Below are positions 1 through 11,020 of a DNA stretch of 64,000 nt, piece after piece. Source of the stretch: Hormiphora californensis (lineage: Eukaryota > Ctenophora > Tentaculata > Cydippida > Pleurobrachiidae); the NCBI GenBank assembly GCA_020137815.1, contig CM035359.1, positions 2,351,845 through 2,415,844 of the forward strand. The letters are read 5' to 3'. The translations under genes and the position numbers were made by a program. The first letter of the stretch is position 1. The number at the start of each line of letters is the position of its first letter. The notes below the pieces were generated by a model. The model did no database searches and had not been told where the DNA came from. It worked only from the letters and a program-made list of their open reading frames with translations.

Positions 1-434
1 AAGTTAAATTGACGAAAGGCGAATTAAGAAAATGAAGAGAATAAGGCAAGATCATGCAGATACTAAACCGAATTGACACTTGCAGTATACTCTTGCACGC
101 GGCTGGAAATAGCATCTCCCATCTCTCACAAGATGAAGAGCAAAATGATGTGCATGGAGAAGAATGATTCGTGCAATTGCATTCTGATTAATTCAAATAA
201 TATGGCTTGATGCAAAACTAGCAAATAAACCCTCTGACCACCGTTAATAAAATTAAAAATGCAAGATTGTACGTCAATACCTGATAATTTGGAACCTTGA
301 ATATGACACCTCAAATGTTACACTGTATAAATCTCCACTCTCCCCATGTTATACCACAGAATTTAACAGTACACAGTTTAACATGAGATTAACTCGACAC
401 TCTGACTACAAGCGGGCAACAGAGAATCGATATA
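1..434. other. Flank left of the LTR element, no gene seen
   Basis: AT-rich sequence up to the left target-site duplication. Only short open frames with no protein-like features are present on either strand, and no splice-bounded exon or repeat family was recognised. Confidence 0.5.
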
Positions 435-438
435 TACT

Positions 439-875
439 TGGTGCAGAACTGGGCCAGCCCTGTGTGTTTGTGTGTGCGTGTGTGTGAGAATGTGTGTTTG
501 TGTCTGTGTCCTATCGCGAAGGTGCTTGTTTTGACGCTGAGTTCTATTAAAAGCACAGCATCTTCGCGCGCGCGTGTGTGTCGCTTTGGTGACACGCGCG
601 CGCGTTTTCTGAGATCTGAGAGAGAAGAGCGATTGGTGTTTTGAGAGTGAGTTTTCTTTTGTCGGAGCGAAGCAACTTTCAAAAGCGTGTGTTCTCTTAG
701 TCAACTGAACTGTAACAATCCTTTACCGTTACTTTTACATTCACAAAAATAAAAGACAACGTGTTTACTTTCGCCTTTACGCTCCAGCTGACGGGTACGC
801 CCCATACGTGTCACGAAACCACCCCAAGAACGTCCCTTTCCAAACACCCCCGATTGCCGTCCTTACTTTACACCA
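439..875 (+). repeat. 5' LTR
   Basis: Direct repeat of 9319-9756. It starts TGGTGCAG and ends TTACACCA, giving 5-bp inverted termini. The only difference I see from the 3' copy is one inserted base inside the GC-alternating stretch near 600 (9480 in the other copy). It contains a GT-rich stretch, a CG-alternating tract and an A-rich AAAATAAAA segment near 745-755 that could be a polyadenylation signal. Confidence 0.95.
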
Positions 876-877
876 TC

Positions 878-893
878 TGGTGACTTCCAAGGA
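878..893 (+). promoter_or_regulatory. Putative tRNA primer-binding site
   Basis: Two bases after the 5' LTR comes TGGTGACTTCCAAGGA. A TGG immediately downstream of a 5' LTR is the expected complement of a tRNA 3' CCA. The priming tRNA was not identified. Confidence 0.55.
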
Positions 894-921
894 AACGGAC
901 CCATCGAAGTAAACTATCACC

Positions 922-2715
922 ATGAATAACCACCGTGCCCACTCACCGGTTGACAGCCTTGCCGGTGACATTCAACCTGGAATGGTGGCGCGACGTGTCT
1001 TGGAGTACTCCACACCACGCAACCGGGATATCCGACTGAATCAGAGTGTTGTTAATCGCCAAAGAGCACATTTACCCAATACTTCCGTTGATGCTCAGAT
1101 CGTTGAACCTCCGAGGGTCAGACGATCGTTGTATGAAAGATCCCTTGACACTACCAGAAGAGTACCAGAACCGAGAGCCAATGCATCGATCATCAGCCAA
1201 GAGCCACTGTCTCAATGGGATACTATCGATCAGTTTGATCTCAACTCCACAGTAGCTTCCAGTCGACAGGTGCGGCCTAAGAGAGTCTTCAATGGCCGGC
1301 AGCATCAACAGAACCAACAACCCAGCAGACTGCAGGACCAGCGTCCGCCAGAATCATACCTAGCAGATTTGAACATTTCACGAGTTGATTCAGGCCGAGA
1401 ATCAGTGATTTTGCAACATGCTGATGCAGTTGCACCAAGGATCATGTCAAGTTCCCCGAAACGAGAGAATACGAGAGAAAGGATCCGAATCCCTGAAGAT
1501 AGACCCAAGACGCCAGAAAAAAGAATGTCACGGATTTTGAACCTATCAAGAGCTCCCAGTCGCCGAAACACTTCATCAACCAAACCAGACATCAAACAGT
1601 CATCATCAAGCAAACCGAACGTGCCCATAGCTCCCGCGGTAGCTCCAACAAGTTACCCAGTAGCAAATCAACTGAACACGCAACCAACTCAGATCAACCA
1701 AAACAGAGCCCCTCTCCCTGGAATAAAACCGCCAAAGTTCAAGGAAGGAAGTTGTCTGAAATCATACCTGGAAAGGTTTGAGGATTACCTTTCAACGGCG
1801 ACCGTAAACCCTCAGGATGTGCGTGGAATCCTAATAAACTGTATAAAGTGCGATCAAACATACAGGCGGATACGCCGCCTGAAGTTCAGCCAGGAAGAAA
1901 TGGCCGATCCAAATAAGCTGCTCAAGTTCATCCGTGACACCATACTGAACGATGCTGCCATCGCCGAGACAAATCGTTTGGAGCTAAAGGACATCAAACA
2001 AGAAGAATTCGAGTCGGTAACTGATTTCGCAGAGAGAATACACCGGGCAGCAGAACTGGCGTTCCCAGATGAATCAGATGATCGTATCAACGCCAACAAG
2101 ATAGACGCTCTACAAGATGGTCTCCACGACCGTGATGTTGCTAAAGATGTCTGTGACTGGAAGAAACAGGATATCGCCTTCGAGACTCTAGTTGCTGAAG
2201 CGGAGAGAGCAGCGACCCAGAATAAAATTTTCAAGAGGGGCGGTGCTGAATCTGGAGCCACAGTCTACGCGATCCGGAACGAGGGACCACGAACGATCCA
2301 AAACCCGCCTTACCAGAGAAAGACTTGGAACCCTTGCAAGTTCTGTAAGAAGACGAACCACTCAGAATCACACTGTAGGTTCAAGATAATTTGCCAACTA
2401 TGTGGCCAAGATTTACATGATGCCAAGAACTGTCCCACGATATCGAGCAATATCCAAGCAAACATGAACCCCGTGCAGACTCTACAAACCACGAACTTCC
2501 AACCACAGGCTTTCACAACTGGTAGTAGGAGACAAGCTACACAGTTAATACCTGGAACGAGAGAGCATGATAGGGCTAATGGCCTATGCTACATCTGCCA
2601 CGAGAATGGACACCTTAGCAGAGCTTGCAATAACCGAGGTAGGCAGTTAAACGAGAGAGCGGTCGGAGATTTGAACAACACGAACACACACCTGAACTCC
2701 GGCCGCGTGAACTAA
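922..2715 (+). CDS. gag: Gag polyprotein of the LTR retrotransposon
   Basis: Uninterrupted 597-residue frame starting 29 bases after the primer-binding site. Residues about 1-270 are basic, Ser/Pro/Gln-rich and low in complexity. Residues about 275-445 form an alpha-helical segment resembling the retrotransposon capsid fold. The C-terminal part carries three zinc knuckles: CKFCKKTNHSESHC and CYICHENGHLSRAC are close to CX2CX4HX4C, and CQLCGQDLHDAKNC lies between them. Gag assembles the particle and binds RNA in the cytoplasm. It ends 11 bases before the pol frame, which lies in a different frame, so expression of pol by reinitiation or readthrough is possible but not shown. The frame is fully open, in contrast to most of pol. 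Confidence 0.93.
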   Translation: MNNHRAHSPVDSLAGDIQPGMVARRVLEYSTPRNRDIRLNQSVVNRQRAHLPNTSVDAQIVEPPRVRRSLYERSLDTTRRVPEPRANASIISQEPLSQWDTIDQFDLNSTVASSRQVRPKRVFNGRQHQQNQQPSRLQDQRPPESYLADLNISRVDSGRESVILQHADAVAPRIMSSSPKRENTRERIRIPEDRPKTPEKRMSRILNLSRAPSRRNTSSTKPDIKQSSSSKPNVPIAPAVAPTSYPVANQLNTQPTQINQNRAPLPGIKPPKFKEGSCLKSYLERFEDYLSTATVNPQDVRGILINCIKCDQTYRRIRRLKFSQEEMADPNKLLKFIRDTILNDAAIAETNRLELKDIKQEEFESVTDFAERIHRAAELAFPDESDDRINANKIDALQDGLHDRDVAKDVCDWKKQDIAFETLVAEAERAATQNKIFKRGGAESGATVYAIRNEGPRTIQNPPYQRKTWNPCKFCKKTNHSESHCRFKIICQLCGQDLHDAKNCPTISSNIQANMNPVQTLQTTNFQPQAFTTGSRRQATQLIPGTREHDRANGLCYICHENGHLSRACNNRGRQLNERAVGDLNNTNTHLNSGRVN

Positions 2716-2726
2716 CTCAGCGTACA

Positions 2727-4427
2727 ATGACCCCGGCACAGAAAAAGGATATCAAGAAGAACAGGGTGACCACACCTGAATCTGTGCCGGTAGAATGCTT
2801 CTGGGATCCACCACGATCAGAGGAGGTGCATCCTAGAGAAGATGAAGGGGATACAGCAACATCGTTAAACAGCACACACGCTATAGCGGATACTGAAATA
2901 ACACCCGATGAGAATGTTAGTGGTCTCTCCTCAGCATCCGATGTAGACGTCGAATCGAGGGACTTGCTAGTCACTGCAAAGTTATCCCCAAGAACAAAGA
3001 AAACGGAAAAAGTGGTCATCCGAAAGCAGGAGAAGAATCAATCCCACACTGACGTGAGCGATGAGAAAAATGAAATAGTCGATAGTTCAGCAGTGGTTGA
3101 GGTCGAGGGCAACAATGAGGACGATGTTATCCCTGAACCCAAGACCGAACGGAAGAAAAAGAGAAACAAGAGGAGCAAGGCAGCGAAAGTGAAAGCCCTC
3201 TCTGGAGAAGAAATACGGAAATCTCAAGAAATTATTGTAAACGGACTCATCTATGGCCCAGCATGGTGTGAGGATCAAACTAAACACCGGGTGCGCATGT
3301 TCATCGATACAGGAAGCCAAGTTAACCTTATTGACTGGACAACTGTATGTAAGTACGGGCTAATGTCTGAGATCCGTGAGACAAACAGAAAGTTGAGAGA
3401 TTTCAGCGGAAATCGGATACCTTGCAGAGGCGCCATCTCCTTGTGTATGATAGTCGGAGGAGCCACCATTAATCTGGTCAACTTCGTGGTGTGCGAAGGA
3501 ATGGATACAGATATTCTATTAGGTGACCCATTCTGTCGTAGCACAGGAGCCGCCTTGGACTATACGAACGCTGAACTAAGAGTCCCAAATGGTGAACCAG
3601 TACCTTTCCTGCCAAGACCAAGAAGCACCAAGAAGATTCTCCAGATAAGGTGGGGAGAAACTACCACAATACCACCTCGTACTATGGGGTATGTCGTAGG
3701 ATCCCTGAAGGAAGATTGTCTAGGTGATACGATCGGTCTTGTCTCAACTGATTGGTCACGGAAAAATAATGGCTTACTCATTGGTGACGCAATTGCCGAA
3801 GCTATGGAAGGAGACATTCCCATGAGAGTTTTGAACTTTAGCGAGGAGCCGATAACCCTCCGAAGGGGTGATAAAGCCGCTAAATTCCGCCCAGTGCCAG
3901 AGTACGACCCTTATTCTAGAGTGGAATGGGAAGACCGAATCCAATTTCTCCGTGAGTCTGAGGAACCGGAAGTCGAGAAATGGACAAAGGAAGAGCTATT
4001 CGAGCGTCTAAAAGTAAAAACTGCATCCAGAAACCTCACGAAACAACAGGCTCAAGATCTACAAGACATCATTTGGGAGCACAGGGATTGTTTTGCATAC
4101 GATGAGTATGATCTCGGTTCCTGCAATATGTACAAAGCTACGATCAAGTTGAAGGAAGGGGCTACACCTCAGTGGACCCCTCCATTCCCTTGCCCATACA
4201 AGCTTGAGGGGGAGATGCAGAAAACAATCGATGAGATGGTGAAAACGAATGTGGTGGAGATCCTTCCGCAACGGTCAGATTGGAACTCACCAACATTCCT
4301 GGTACGAAAGAAAACACCTAAAGGGCAGCCTCAGCGTTACAGGCTTGTGTGCGACCTAAGGAACGTGAACAAGATGTGTATGCCAGCAAAACTTCCCATT
4401 GGCTCATTTGGATCATGTCTTGGATAA
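2727..4427 (+). CDS. pol: Pol N-terminal part: aspartic protease and start of reverse transcriptase
   Basis: A 566-residue open frame. The first 170 residues are acidic/Lys-rich linker. Residue 194 is the aspartate of the DTG protease motif (FIDTGSQVNLI), followed by the hydrophobic DILLG segment typical of retropepsins. From about residue 470 the sequence matches the N-terminal fingers of Ty3/gypsy RT, including RLVCDLRNVN. The frame is interrupted near 4400 within the first RT blocks, and the homology resumes in another frame. In an intact relative one polyprotein would continue through RT, RNase H and integrase. Confidence 0.88.
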   Translation: MTPAQKKDIKKNRVTTPESVPVECFWDPPRSEEVHPREDEGDTATSLNSTHAIADTEITPDENVSGLSSASDVDVESRDLLVTAKLSPRTKKTEKVVIRKQEKNQSHTDVSDEKNEIVDSSAVVEVEGNNEDDVIPEPKTERKKKRNKRSKAAKVKALSGEEIRKSQEIIVNGLIYGPAWCEDQTKHRVRMFIDTGSQVNLIDWTTVCKYGLMSEIRETNRKLRDFSGNRIPCRGAISLCMIVGGATINLVNFVVCEGMDTDILLGDPFCRSTGAALDYTNAELRVPNGEPVPFLPRPRSTKKILQIRWGETTTIPPRTMGYVVGSLKEDCLGDTIGLVSTDWSRKNNGLLIGDAIAEAMEGDIPMRVLNFSEEPITLRRGDKAAKFRPVPEYDPYSRVEWEDRIQFLRESEEPEVEKWTKEELFERLKVKTASRNLTKQQAQDLQDIIWEHRDCFAYDEYDLGSCNMYKATIKLKEGATPQWTPPFPCPYKLEGEMQKTIDEMVKTNVVEILPQRSDWNSPTFLVRKKTPKGQPQRYRLVCDLRNVNKMCMPAKLPIGSFGSCLG

Positions 4428-5110
4428 AATCGGCCAGGACAAGATATTCTCCTCTTTTTGACCTTACCCGAGGATACTGGCAGCTTCCCTATGATGAATC
4501 CTCGAAACAGATCACTGCCTTCTTGTATAAGAACACCCAGTACGCATTCTCGAAGACAGTGATGGGACATCGATCATCCGGACCATCTTTCTGTGATATG
4601 ATGAATCGTCTGCTCGGATCTCTCCCGATAGAACAAGTTGTCCAAATTTGTGGACGACCTCCTCCTATCTTCTGTCACAGCTGACCAGCACCTTGATCGG
4701 TTGGAACGGCTTCTATCCAGATTGTATGGTGCGAACCTCAAGATTTCACCCGACAAAAGTCAGCTGATGAGAGATTGCAGTTGATTTCGTTGGAGGTTCG
4801 TGTCAGCGGTGGCGGTATAAGTATCACTGAAGACCGTGTAGCTGACCTCCTAGCACTCCGTGAGCCTGAATCAAAGAAAGAGGTCATGCAAGCAATGGGT
4901 GCCCTGAACTATGTGAGAAAGTGGATTCCAGCCTACAGTTCTATCAGTAAGCCAATATTCGCTTCTATACGCGGGGGAAAGGAGTGCAAGTTCAAATGGA
5001 CCAAAGAGTGTAGTGAAGCGTACGCCAAGCTGAAGCAGCTCGTCGCGGAAAGTACACAGCTTGCAATACCGAATCCGAGGATCCCTACAGCTCCTACTGG
5101 GTCACACTAG
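4400..5110 (+). pseudogene. pol: Frameshifted RT core and RNase H start
   Basis: RT homology continues in pieces. A block containing FDLTRGYWQLPYDES is open from about 4458, and the catalytic motif FVDDLL is read at 4647-4664 in yet another frame. The stretch 4775-5110 then holds the RT thumb and RNase H start (SKPIFASI, FKWTKECSEAYAKLK). Frame changes fall near 4400, 4458, 4640 and 4750. The catalytic Asp pair is present, so the damage is by indels rather than loss of active-site residues. It is not known whether the indels are genomic or assembly errors. Confidence 0.85.
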
Positions 5111-6460
5111 ATGCCAGTGAGCGAGGTTTAGGTGCCTCCTTATCCAGGAATGGGTAACCATGATGGAGTAGAGGAACGAAGACGATTGTCGATTACATAT
5201 AAGCCAGAGCATCCCCCAGAGTACAAGAAATCGCGCAGGACAGACGAAAGCTGAGTTGAGGCTCTATCCCGCAGCAATCCAAAACACTGGGACCATCTAT
5301 CTTTACAACGTGGAAGAGTTTTGTCTCATCATAACAGACTGTTTATCCTATGGTTAAAGCCGAGGGTACCCTTTTCACGAAACCAGGACAACGCGCGGTT
5401 TGATCAAGAAAAGTCTGAAGTTAGCCGAATTCACACTTCAAAACTCCGGACATTTTTAAGTGGCCGAAAAACAAGATGGTGACTGGTTGTTCGAGGTGTC
5501 AGCCTTCGCCAACCCAAGGAACGAAGCCGCCGAAACACAAACGACACGCACAATCATGAAGATTTGACTAAAGTGTGTTCAGGTGTAATCTATTGCGATA
5601 GAAACAAAACGCAAGAGAGATACAAACACAAATGTCGTCCGAAAGATACCTGGAGGATCGTCACAAAAAACTACACAGCAGTCCGAAGCAGACACAGAAA
5701 AGGAACTGAAGCAGGGACACCAGAGTCCGAAAGGCCAGACACGAGTCCAACCATGAGATCGTTTTAGCAGCGACATGGATACAGGAACGTACAACGTCTA
5801 CTGAAGATTCATACTGAAGAATAATCTCTGGCGACAACACGACCTCACCTACGTTTAGGACAGTGACCAAAGCGAGTGCGAAGTCTTATAATCGTTACAG
5901 AGCACTCAGTTTCCGGAAGCAATCGTTACTCACGGAGATAAAATACTTCAGTAAACGGAGACGAGGGGTCAACCCACCCGAATCAGTGTGGATGAAAACA
6001 GCCACACGAAACATGAGAGTATTGGCTCGGAAGAAAATCTAGGCCTATGCAAGATACTCGACAATCTGGTGAGCTGTGAAGAGATAACCACCCATCCAAT
6101 AAAAGTCATGAATGAAGATAACGAAAGCAGAAGAAGAATGGTCATATGAGCAGGAGATTCATTGTTTATGCGCATCGATCCAGCAAAACGGGGTAGATAT
6201 CCCCGTAGCAGGAAAGACATGGACTGAATGGGAAACTGCCCAGGAGCAAGATGACATTCTAAAATTAGTGAAAAAAATTGGGTGAGTGACGGGAATAGAC
6301 AAGTGGTACAAGCCAACAGGGCCCCACCTGATCTAGAGTCTTTGTGGAAACAATACCAGCTGCTCCGGTTAGAGGATGGTGTTTTGCAAAGAAAATGCTC
6401 GATATAAAGACAAATGATCCAACTGGCTGATCGTGGTACCTATGAAGGAGCGAGAAGAGC
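5111..6460 (+). pseudogene. pol: Degraded RNase H to integrase linker region of pol
   Basis: No frame stays open for long, but short pol-like fragments occur in order, such as TLDASERGLGASL near 5106-5145, which resembles the RNase H catalytic start. The remainder is probably the RNase H/connection part of pol shredded by indels. Beyond element context I cannot support domain boundaries here. Confidence 0.6.
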
Positions 6461-7420
6461 TTATCAAGACAGGCTCATGACTTCCACACAGGTCACGCGG
6501 AGTCAGTGCAACAGTTGATCACCTTCGAAGAAACTTTTACTGGCCGGCACAGCCCAAACAAGTCGGACTATACATCGGCCAGTGTGTGAATTGTGCATCC
6601 AACAAACAGCGTCAACAGACCTTCCAAGCCGAGATGGCCACATTGTGTTGTCACGAGTTCAACGCTGTGATAGTAATAGATCATATCGTTCCAGAAGCCC
6701 CGTGGATCGACAGAAAGAGGCAAACAAGAACGTCTTATCAATCACAGACGTATATTCAAACTTTCTAGTTGCAGTACCTACAAAAACCCAATCATCCATT
6801 GAGAGCCGTGAGAAAATTCCTGGCTAATTGGATATGGAAGTTCGGTGGCCGAGAGAAATAATCTGTGATCAACATCAAAAACTTCAACGGCAAAGAATTC
6901 AAGGATTTCTTCGAAAAGCTAAACGTGAAAGTTCAACACGGCCAAGCATATTCAGCCCGCAGTACGTGCGTGCCATGAAATAGCAGCAACCCAAAAAGAC
7001 CCTCGATCGACTCCTCAGATTGCCACCACACATGTTTGAACTCCAACCAGACAAGCATCTGGGACTTCGCACACCTCGTCTTCCGAAACCAGTCGCTGTT
7101 TCAAGCACTAACAAACACCACGCACCAGAAATTATCAGCCACAGGAATAGAGCAAAAGGAGGGCTTCACGGCACAACAGGATTGTATTGGCACAGAAACC
7201 AAACATGCCTGATGCGTTACACTTCGCCGACCATGATAAAAAGCCGGATAAGACTCCACAGATGGGCATTCCAGCGATCCGTCTACCAACCCGCCTACCG
7301 GAAATCTGTAACTTGCACGCCAGTAGGGGCGGAGACTCACCGCAACGGATCCTACGGGGCAGGAGCGATATTTACGGGGAAATGAGACCTAATAGAGGCA
7401 ACCAAAAAAGCAATTCAACA
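6461..7420 (+). pseudogene. pol: Frameshifted integrase zinc-binding and catalytic core
   Basis: Fragments of a retroviral-type integrase are visible. HDFHTGHAE near 6477 and YIGQCVNCASNK near 6573-6608 give the H-H-C-C zinc site. ITDVYSNFLVAVPTKTQ near 6740-6790 carries the first catalytic Asp. NFNGKEFKDFFEKLN near 6880-6925 corresponds to the strand around the second acidic residue. These pieces occur in different frames, so no functional enzyme can be read from this copy. Confidence 0.8.
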
Positions 7421-7429
7421 AGAGACTAA

Positions 7430-7976
7430 ATGAACCCGGAGCTTGCAATTGGAGATCAAGTTCTGGTGAAAATCCCGTGCCCGGTTCATAAATTTGGACC
7501 TAGGTTCGAGGGACCCTTCTCGGTGAGCGAAGTGATCAAGCCCTTACCTCTACAGAGTGAAGATGAACGTGGGAAACAAGGTTATCGGTGTGGGAAAGTT
7601 GAAGTTGTATGCACGCAAAACTGTAGAGTGCAGGAATTCGGAGAAACCGAAGGATAACATAACGACCAAATCAAACGCACTTCCAACGCCAGTGCAGCAT
7701 GGAAATGCAGATCATCCGGATCGTAACGAAACAGTAGTTGAAATCGTGCCAACACCAGAGAAACCCAAAGATGACCAAGAGATAGCTGAAACCTCTACTC
7801 CAACACAAGAGCAACCCGAATATGACCAAAACGAAGCGGAAACATCTTCTCTAGACCAAACCTTGGAAGAATTGGAGCAACAGCAAAATGACCCCGTGGA
7901 CCGAGAGGAAAGACTCGAACCGGAATGGAGAGGACGACTACGCTCAACCATAACGGGCGTGAAACGGTTTGTGTAG
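7430..7976 (+). pseudogene. pol: Integrase C-terminal GPY/F-like module and acidic tail
   Basis: ELAIGDQVLVKIPCP followed by KFGPRFEGPF matches the GPY/F (chromatin-targeting, SH3-like) module at the C-terminus of many Ty3/gypsy integrases. A frame change near 7560 leads into a Glu/Gln/Pro-rich tail ending at a stop at 7974-7976. The GPY/F module identifies the element class independently of RT. Confidence 0.8.
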
Positions 7977-8287
7977 CTCTGTTATAACCGTTGGACCTTG
8001 TTGACCTTGATCAAGGCCTATCTGATAACATCAATGTTAATTCATTTGTCGGCCGACTGGATTTGTCTTGATATGGTCACCTGACTCTTGACAGCTGTAT
8101 TACAATTCTGAATTTCCTGGTACTGCCTGTCAACCAGTGGCGAATAACTTGCTAGCTTGTTTAAACCTCCATTCCTGGTCCCAACTGCTGCTAATTCTGG
8201 TGAATTCATCTCCGCATTGAGGATAATCTGCTGATGCTCCAGAAGTTAAGATCATACCATTACGGTACGATCTCCCCTGTATATTTC

Positions 8288-8625
8288 TCGAAGTTGAGTA
8301 TTCTCGACACAAAGCTAAGGTCCCTTGGGGCTTAAATATCATGTCACCGATACAATGTTGAGAATTCTCGACGATTCACACCACGTCCGGATTTCATTTC
8401 AAAACAGTTATGTTGAGCACACTCGACAACCCCAGTTAAAGTTCTTCTGAACTTAAATATTTAAAAAACAGCTATGTTGAGCACTCTCAACACTCCAAGT
8501 TAAAGTTCCTCTGAACTTAAATATTCAAAAACAGCTATGTTGAGCATTCTCGACAACCCCCAGTTAAAGTTCTTCTGAACTTAAATATTTATAAACCCCG
8601 AAAATGTTGAGTATTCTCGACAACA
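8288..8625 (+). repeat. Tandem 63-67-bp repeat between pol and the 3' LTR
   Basis: About five copies of a unit beginning GTTGAGCATTCTCGAC and containing AGTTAAAGTTCTTCTGAACT and TTAAATATT; copies begin near 8288, 8351, 8412, 8474, 8538 and 8605. Each unit carries imperfect palindromes (TTGAG/CTCGA and AAGTTCTTCTGAACTT). In LTR elements this position holds the polypurine tract and regulatory repeats. The function here is unknown. Confidence 0.85.
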
Positions 8626-9318
8626 ACCATCCTACTACTGTATGCTGTCTTGTGTGTCCGATTTGGGCAGCTCGTTCTCGTCTAAGTCTAACTGAACCTA
8701 TAAACTCTATAACTGAGTGTCCGTACGGGCAACTCACCACCTGTATCAGAACTTTTAATTTTATACACCCAGAAACAAATATGTTATGATCCAGTTAAAG
8801 TGCGTTATTGAGACACTAATTGTTGAAAGAAAACAAAAGAGAGTAATAGAAAGAAAACAAGTTATTATTTTAGAGCCTTGAGCTCATTTTATCGAACCTG
8901 GTGCTATTTTATTTTAGCCAGCGACTCAGTATTTTATACATTTTAAACCTTTTTTATACACTCATTTATAATCGGTGTGAAACATGAACGATTTTTAGTA
9001 ATTTATTATTTCGTAAACGAGTTTTAGAACAGGACGTGTTTTTTTAGCTCATCTCATCCACCCCTGCATTTGCCAGTGTGTAGAAATCACGTATCGAGAT
9101 CATTCCCTAGTATCATTCTCTCAGTCAGATAGTCGATCACACATCCTGCCCTCCCATCCCTTACACTTGTATTTTGTGAACCATGTATACTCTTTCTCGA
9201 TATTCGTTTATTTTCATCGTCCCGTGCTCATGGTACAGTTCTGGGCTATTCTGTCGAGGACACCGTGTCACCGGCTCAAAGGAGTCGGTGGCAACGGCGC
9301 TTTTTGTCCTTGATGGAA

Positions 9319-9756
9319 TGGTGCAGAACTGGGCCAGCCCTGTGTGTTTGTGTGTGCGTGTGTGTGAGAATGTGTGTTTGTGTCTGTGTCCTATCGCGAA
9401 GGTGCTTGTTTTGACGCTGAGTTCTATTAAAAGCACAGCATCTTCGCGCGCGCGTGTGTGTCGCTTTGGTGACACGCGCTGCGCGTTTTCTGAGATCTGA
9501 GAGAGAAGAGCGATTGGTGTTTTGAGAGTGAGTTTTCTTTTGTCGGAGCGAAGCAACTTTCAAAAGCGTGTGTTCTCTTAGTCAACTGAACTGTAACAAT
9601 CCTTTACCGTTACTTTTACATTCACAAAAATAAAAGACAACGTGTTTACTTTCGCCTTTACGCTCCAGCTGACGGGTACGCCCCATACGTGTCACGAAAC
9701 CACCCCAAGAACGTCCCTTTCCAAACACCCCCGATTGCCGTCCTTACTTTACACCA
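9319..9756 (+). repeat. 3' LTR
   Basis: Copy of 439-875 with one extra base near 9480. It ends ACACCA and is followed by the TACT target duplication. Confidence 0.95.
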
Positions 9757-9781
9757 TACTCATTGGGGTAAATCGTTAATT

Positions 9782-9838
9782 GTAGGGCCAGATCATGTAC
9801 TGTACATGCACAGTACATGATCTGGCGACTGGCCCTAC
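9782..9838. repeat. Near-perfect palindrome
   Basis: The arms CCAGATCATGTACTGT (9788-9803) and its reverse complement (9810-9825) enclose a 6-base loop. An outer pair GTAGGGCCA/TGGCCCTAC extends the stem across a small bulge. It lies 25 bases right of the retrotransposon insertion. Confidence 0.85.
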
Positions 9839-9884
9839 ATGTATACCTGGTACTTGGCGCCATTGCCGCCTGTCTGCTTCACAG

Positions 9885-9950
9885 ACAGCTCGATCTCGGT
9901 CGCTGCGCGACCTCGATCTCGCACGCACTAGGTGTCAATGTCACCAAACC
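9885..9950. repeat. Subterminal repeat of an inverted-repeat element, inverted copy at 11,029-11,087
   Basis: A stretch of about 60 bases running from AGCTCGATCTCGGTCGCTGC to GGTGTCAATGTCACCAA recurs exactly as its reverse complement at about 11,027-11,087. A diverged version ends near 11,805 (CGCACGGTGTCTATGTCACC). The copies therefore mark ends of a family of inverted-repeat elements with TTGGTGACATTGACACC-like termini. Confidence 0.8.
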
Positions 9951-10660
9951 TGGTACATTGTACCATGTACACTGTTATACTTGCAAGTTGCACCTTGACC
10001 TAGAAACAGAATTGTATTGTTAAAGGTATCTAGCTGAAATACTAATTTAAACAAACCTGGAATTGAAACATCGAAAAAAGAAATAGTTTTCAGCTGGTGA
10101 AATGTTAAGGAAAAAGGGTTTTCTGTGTATTTAACCAACCCAACTACATGAAAATACTGGGGAGGGGTTCGTGCCATACCAATTAACAATTCCTCGTATA
10201 TAAAGCACTTACTAGGGCTTATCAAGGAAAGGCCGAGCTGGAACTCACACATCCGTGCAAATTGTACTACAATAGTGTGCTCAAAATAGCCACTGACCAC
10301 TGAGAGTGACTCGAAAACGTGAAAGGTCTTTCTATGCTGTCAGGCCAATGCTCTGAAAGTTTTATATGGTACCATGTACTTTAACAAGTGGAGTTTTTGA
10401 AGAAATTAGACAAAAAGACAAGCGCTTGCTGAAAATACAAAACAATCTTTCAAATAGAAAACACTCACTAGATTTTTAACGATGCCGCTTTTAGTTCACA
10501 CGCTCAATTTGTGCGGGATGAGATTGTCTTTAATTGGCCCAACTAAAGGCATGCAGAGAGAATAATATTCATTTCATTAACTGACAATGTGTCTACAACA
10601 CGCGATAACAAATGAACACATGTTAAGTTATTCATAATTATTCATTATATGTACATATGC
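9951..10660. other. No gene seen
   Basis: AT-rich sequence without a protein-like frame or splice-bounded exon on either strand. It lies between copies of the inverted-repeat family and may be mostly transposon interior. Confidence 0.4.
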
Positions 10661-10698
10661 ATAAAGTCGGATTTTTTGAAGTTGTCAGAAGGTTCCTG

Positions 10699-11020
10699 GT
10701 TCCAACACAGTTGGATCCTTTAAAAAGATTTTTCGTGTGAGAAATTTTAATTTTATTTTATTCATTTTATTTATTCACCAAACCCCAGAAAATAGCTTTC
10801 TGGATAAATAAAATGGCACCCGGTAAGTTGTGAATTGCTCAGTGCCCACGCTATCCGGCTATCGAGGAGCAACCCCTTTGTATGCCAAAAAAGAAATTCA
10901 CTACTAAAACACAAGGATTGTTTCTACCCTGACTTACTCTTAATAGATTTTCATGACCTCATGTACATAATTCATTACACAATTGAATAAATCTTTTAAT
11001 GGATCCAACTGTGTTGGAAC
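10699..11020. mobile_element. 322-bp MITE with TIR of about 35 bp
   Basis: GTTCCAACACAGTTGGATCC at 10,699 is exactly inverted at 11,001-11,020, and the similarity extends inward (TTTAAAAAGATTTTT versus AATAAATCTTTTAAT). No coding capacity. It adjoins a lone end of the AAAGTCGGATTTTTTGAA family at 10,662-10,686, so one element has probably inserted into another. Confidence 0.8.

Larger units (their letters stand above)
439..9756 (+). mobile_element. Ty3/gypsy-type LTR retrotransposon, full length with degraded pol
   Basis: A 9.3-kb element bounded by two almost identical LTRs. The ends begin TGGTG and finish CACCA, and TACT flanks both sides (435-438 and 9757-9760) as a 4-bp target duplication. 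Internal order is primer-binding site, gag with zinc knuckles, aspartic protease, reverse transcriptase, RNase H, then integrase with its zinc-binding and C-terminal modules. Protease-RT-RH-IN order is diagnostic of Ty3/gypsy (Metaviridae) rather than copia. I see no envelope-like gene between integrase and the 3' LTR. gag and the protease/RT start are open, but pol from about 4.4 kb onward is broken by many frameshifts, so this copy looks non-autonomous as assembled. Confidence 0.95.

Noticed and set aside
7557-7976. Envelope-like gene after integrase
   Set aside because: The frame is a Glu/Gln-rich tail with no signal peptide or membrane segment; it is more likely the end of pol.
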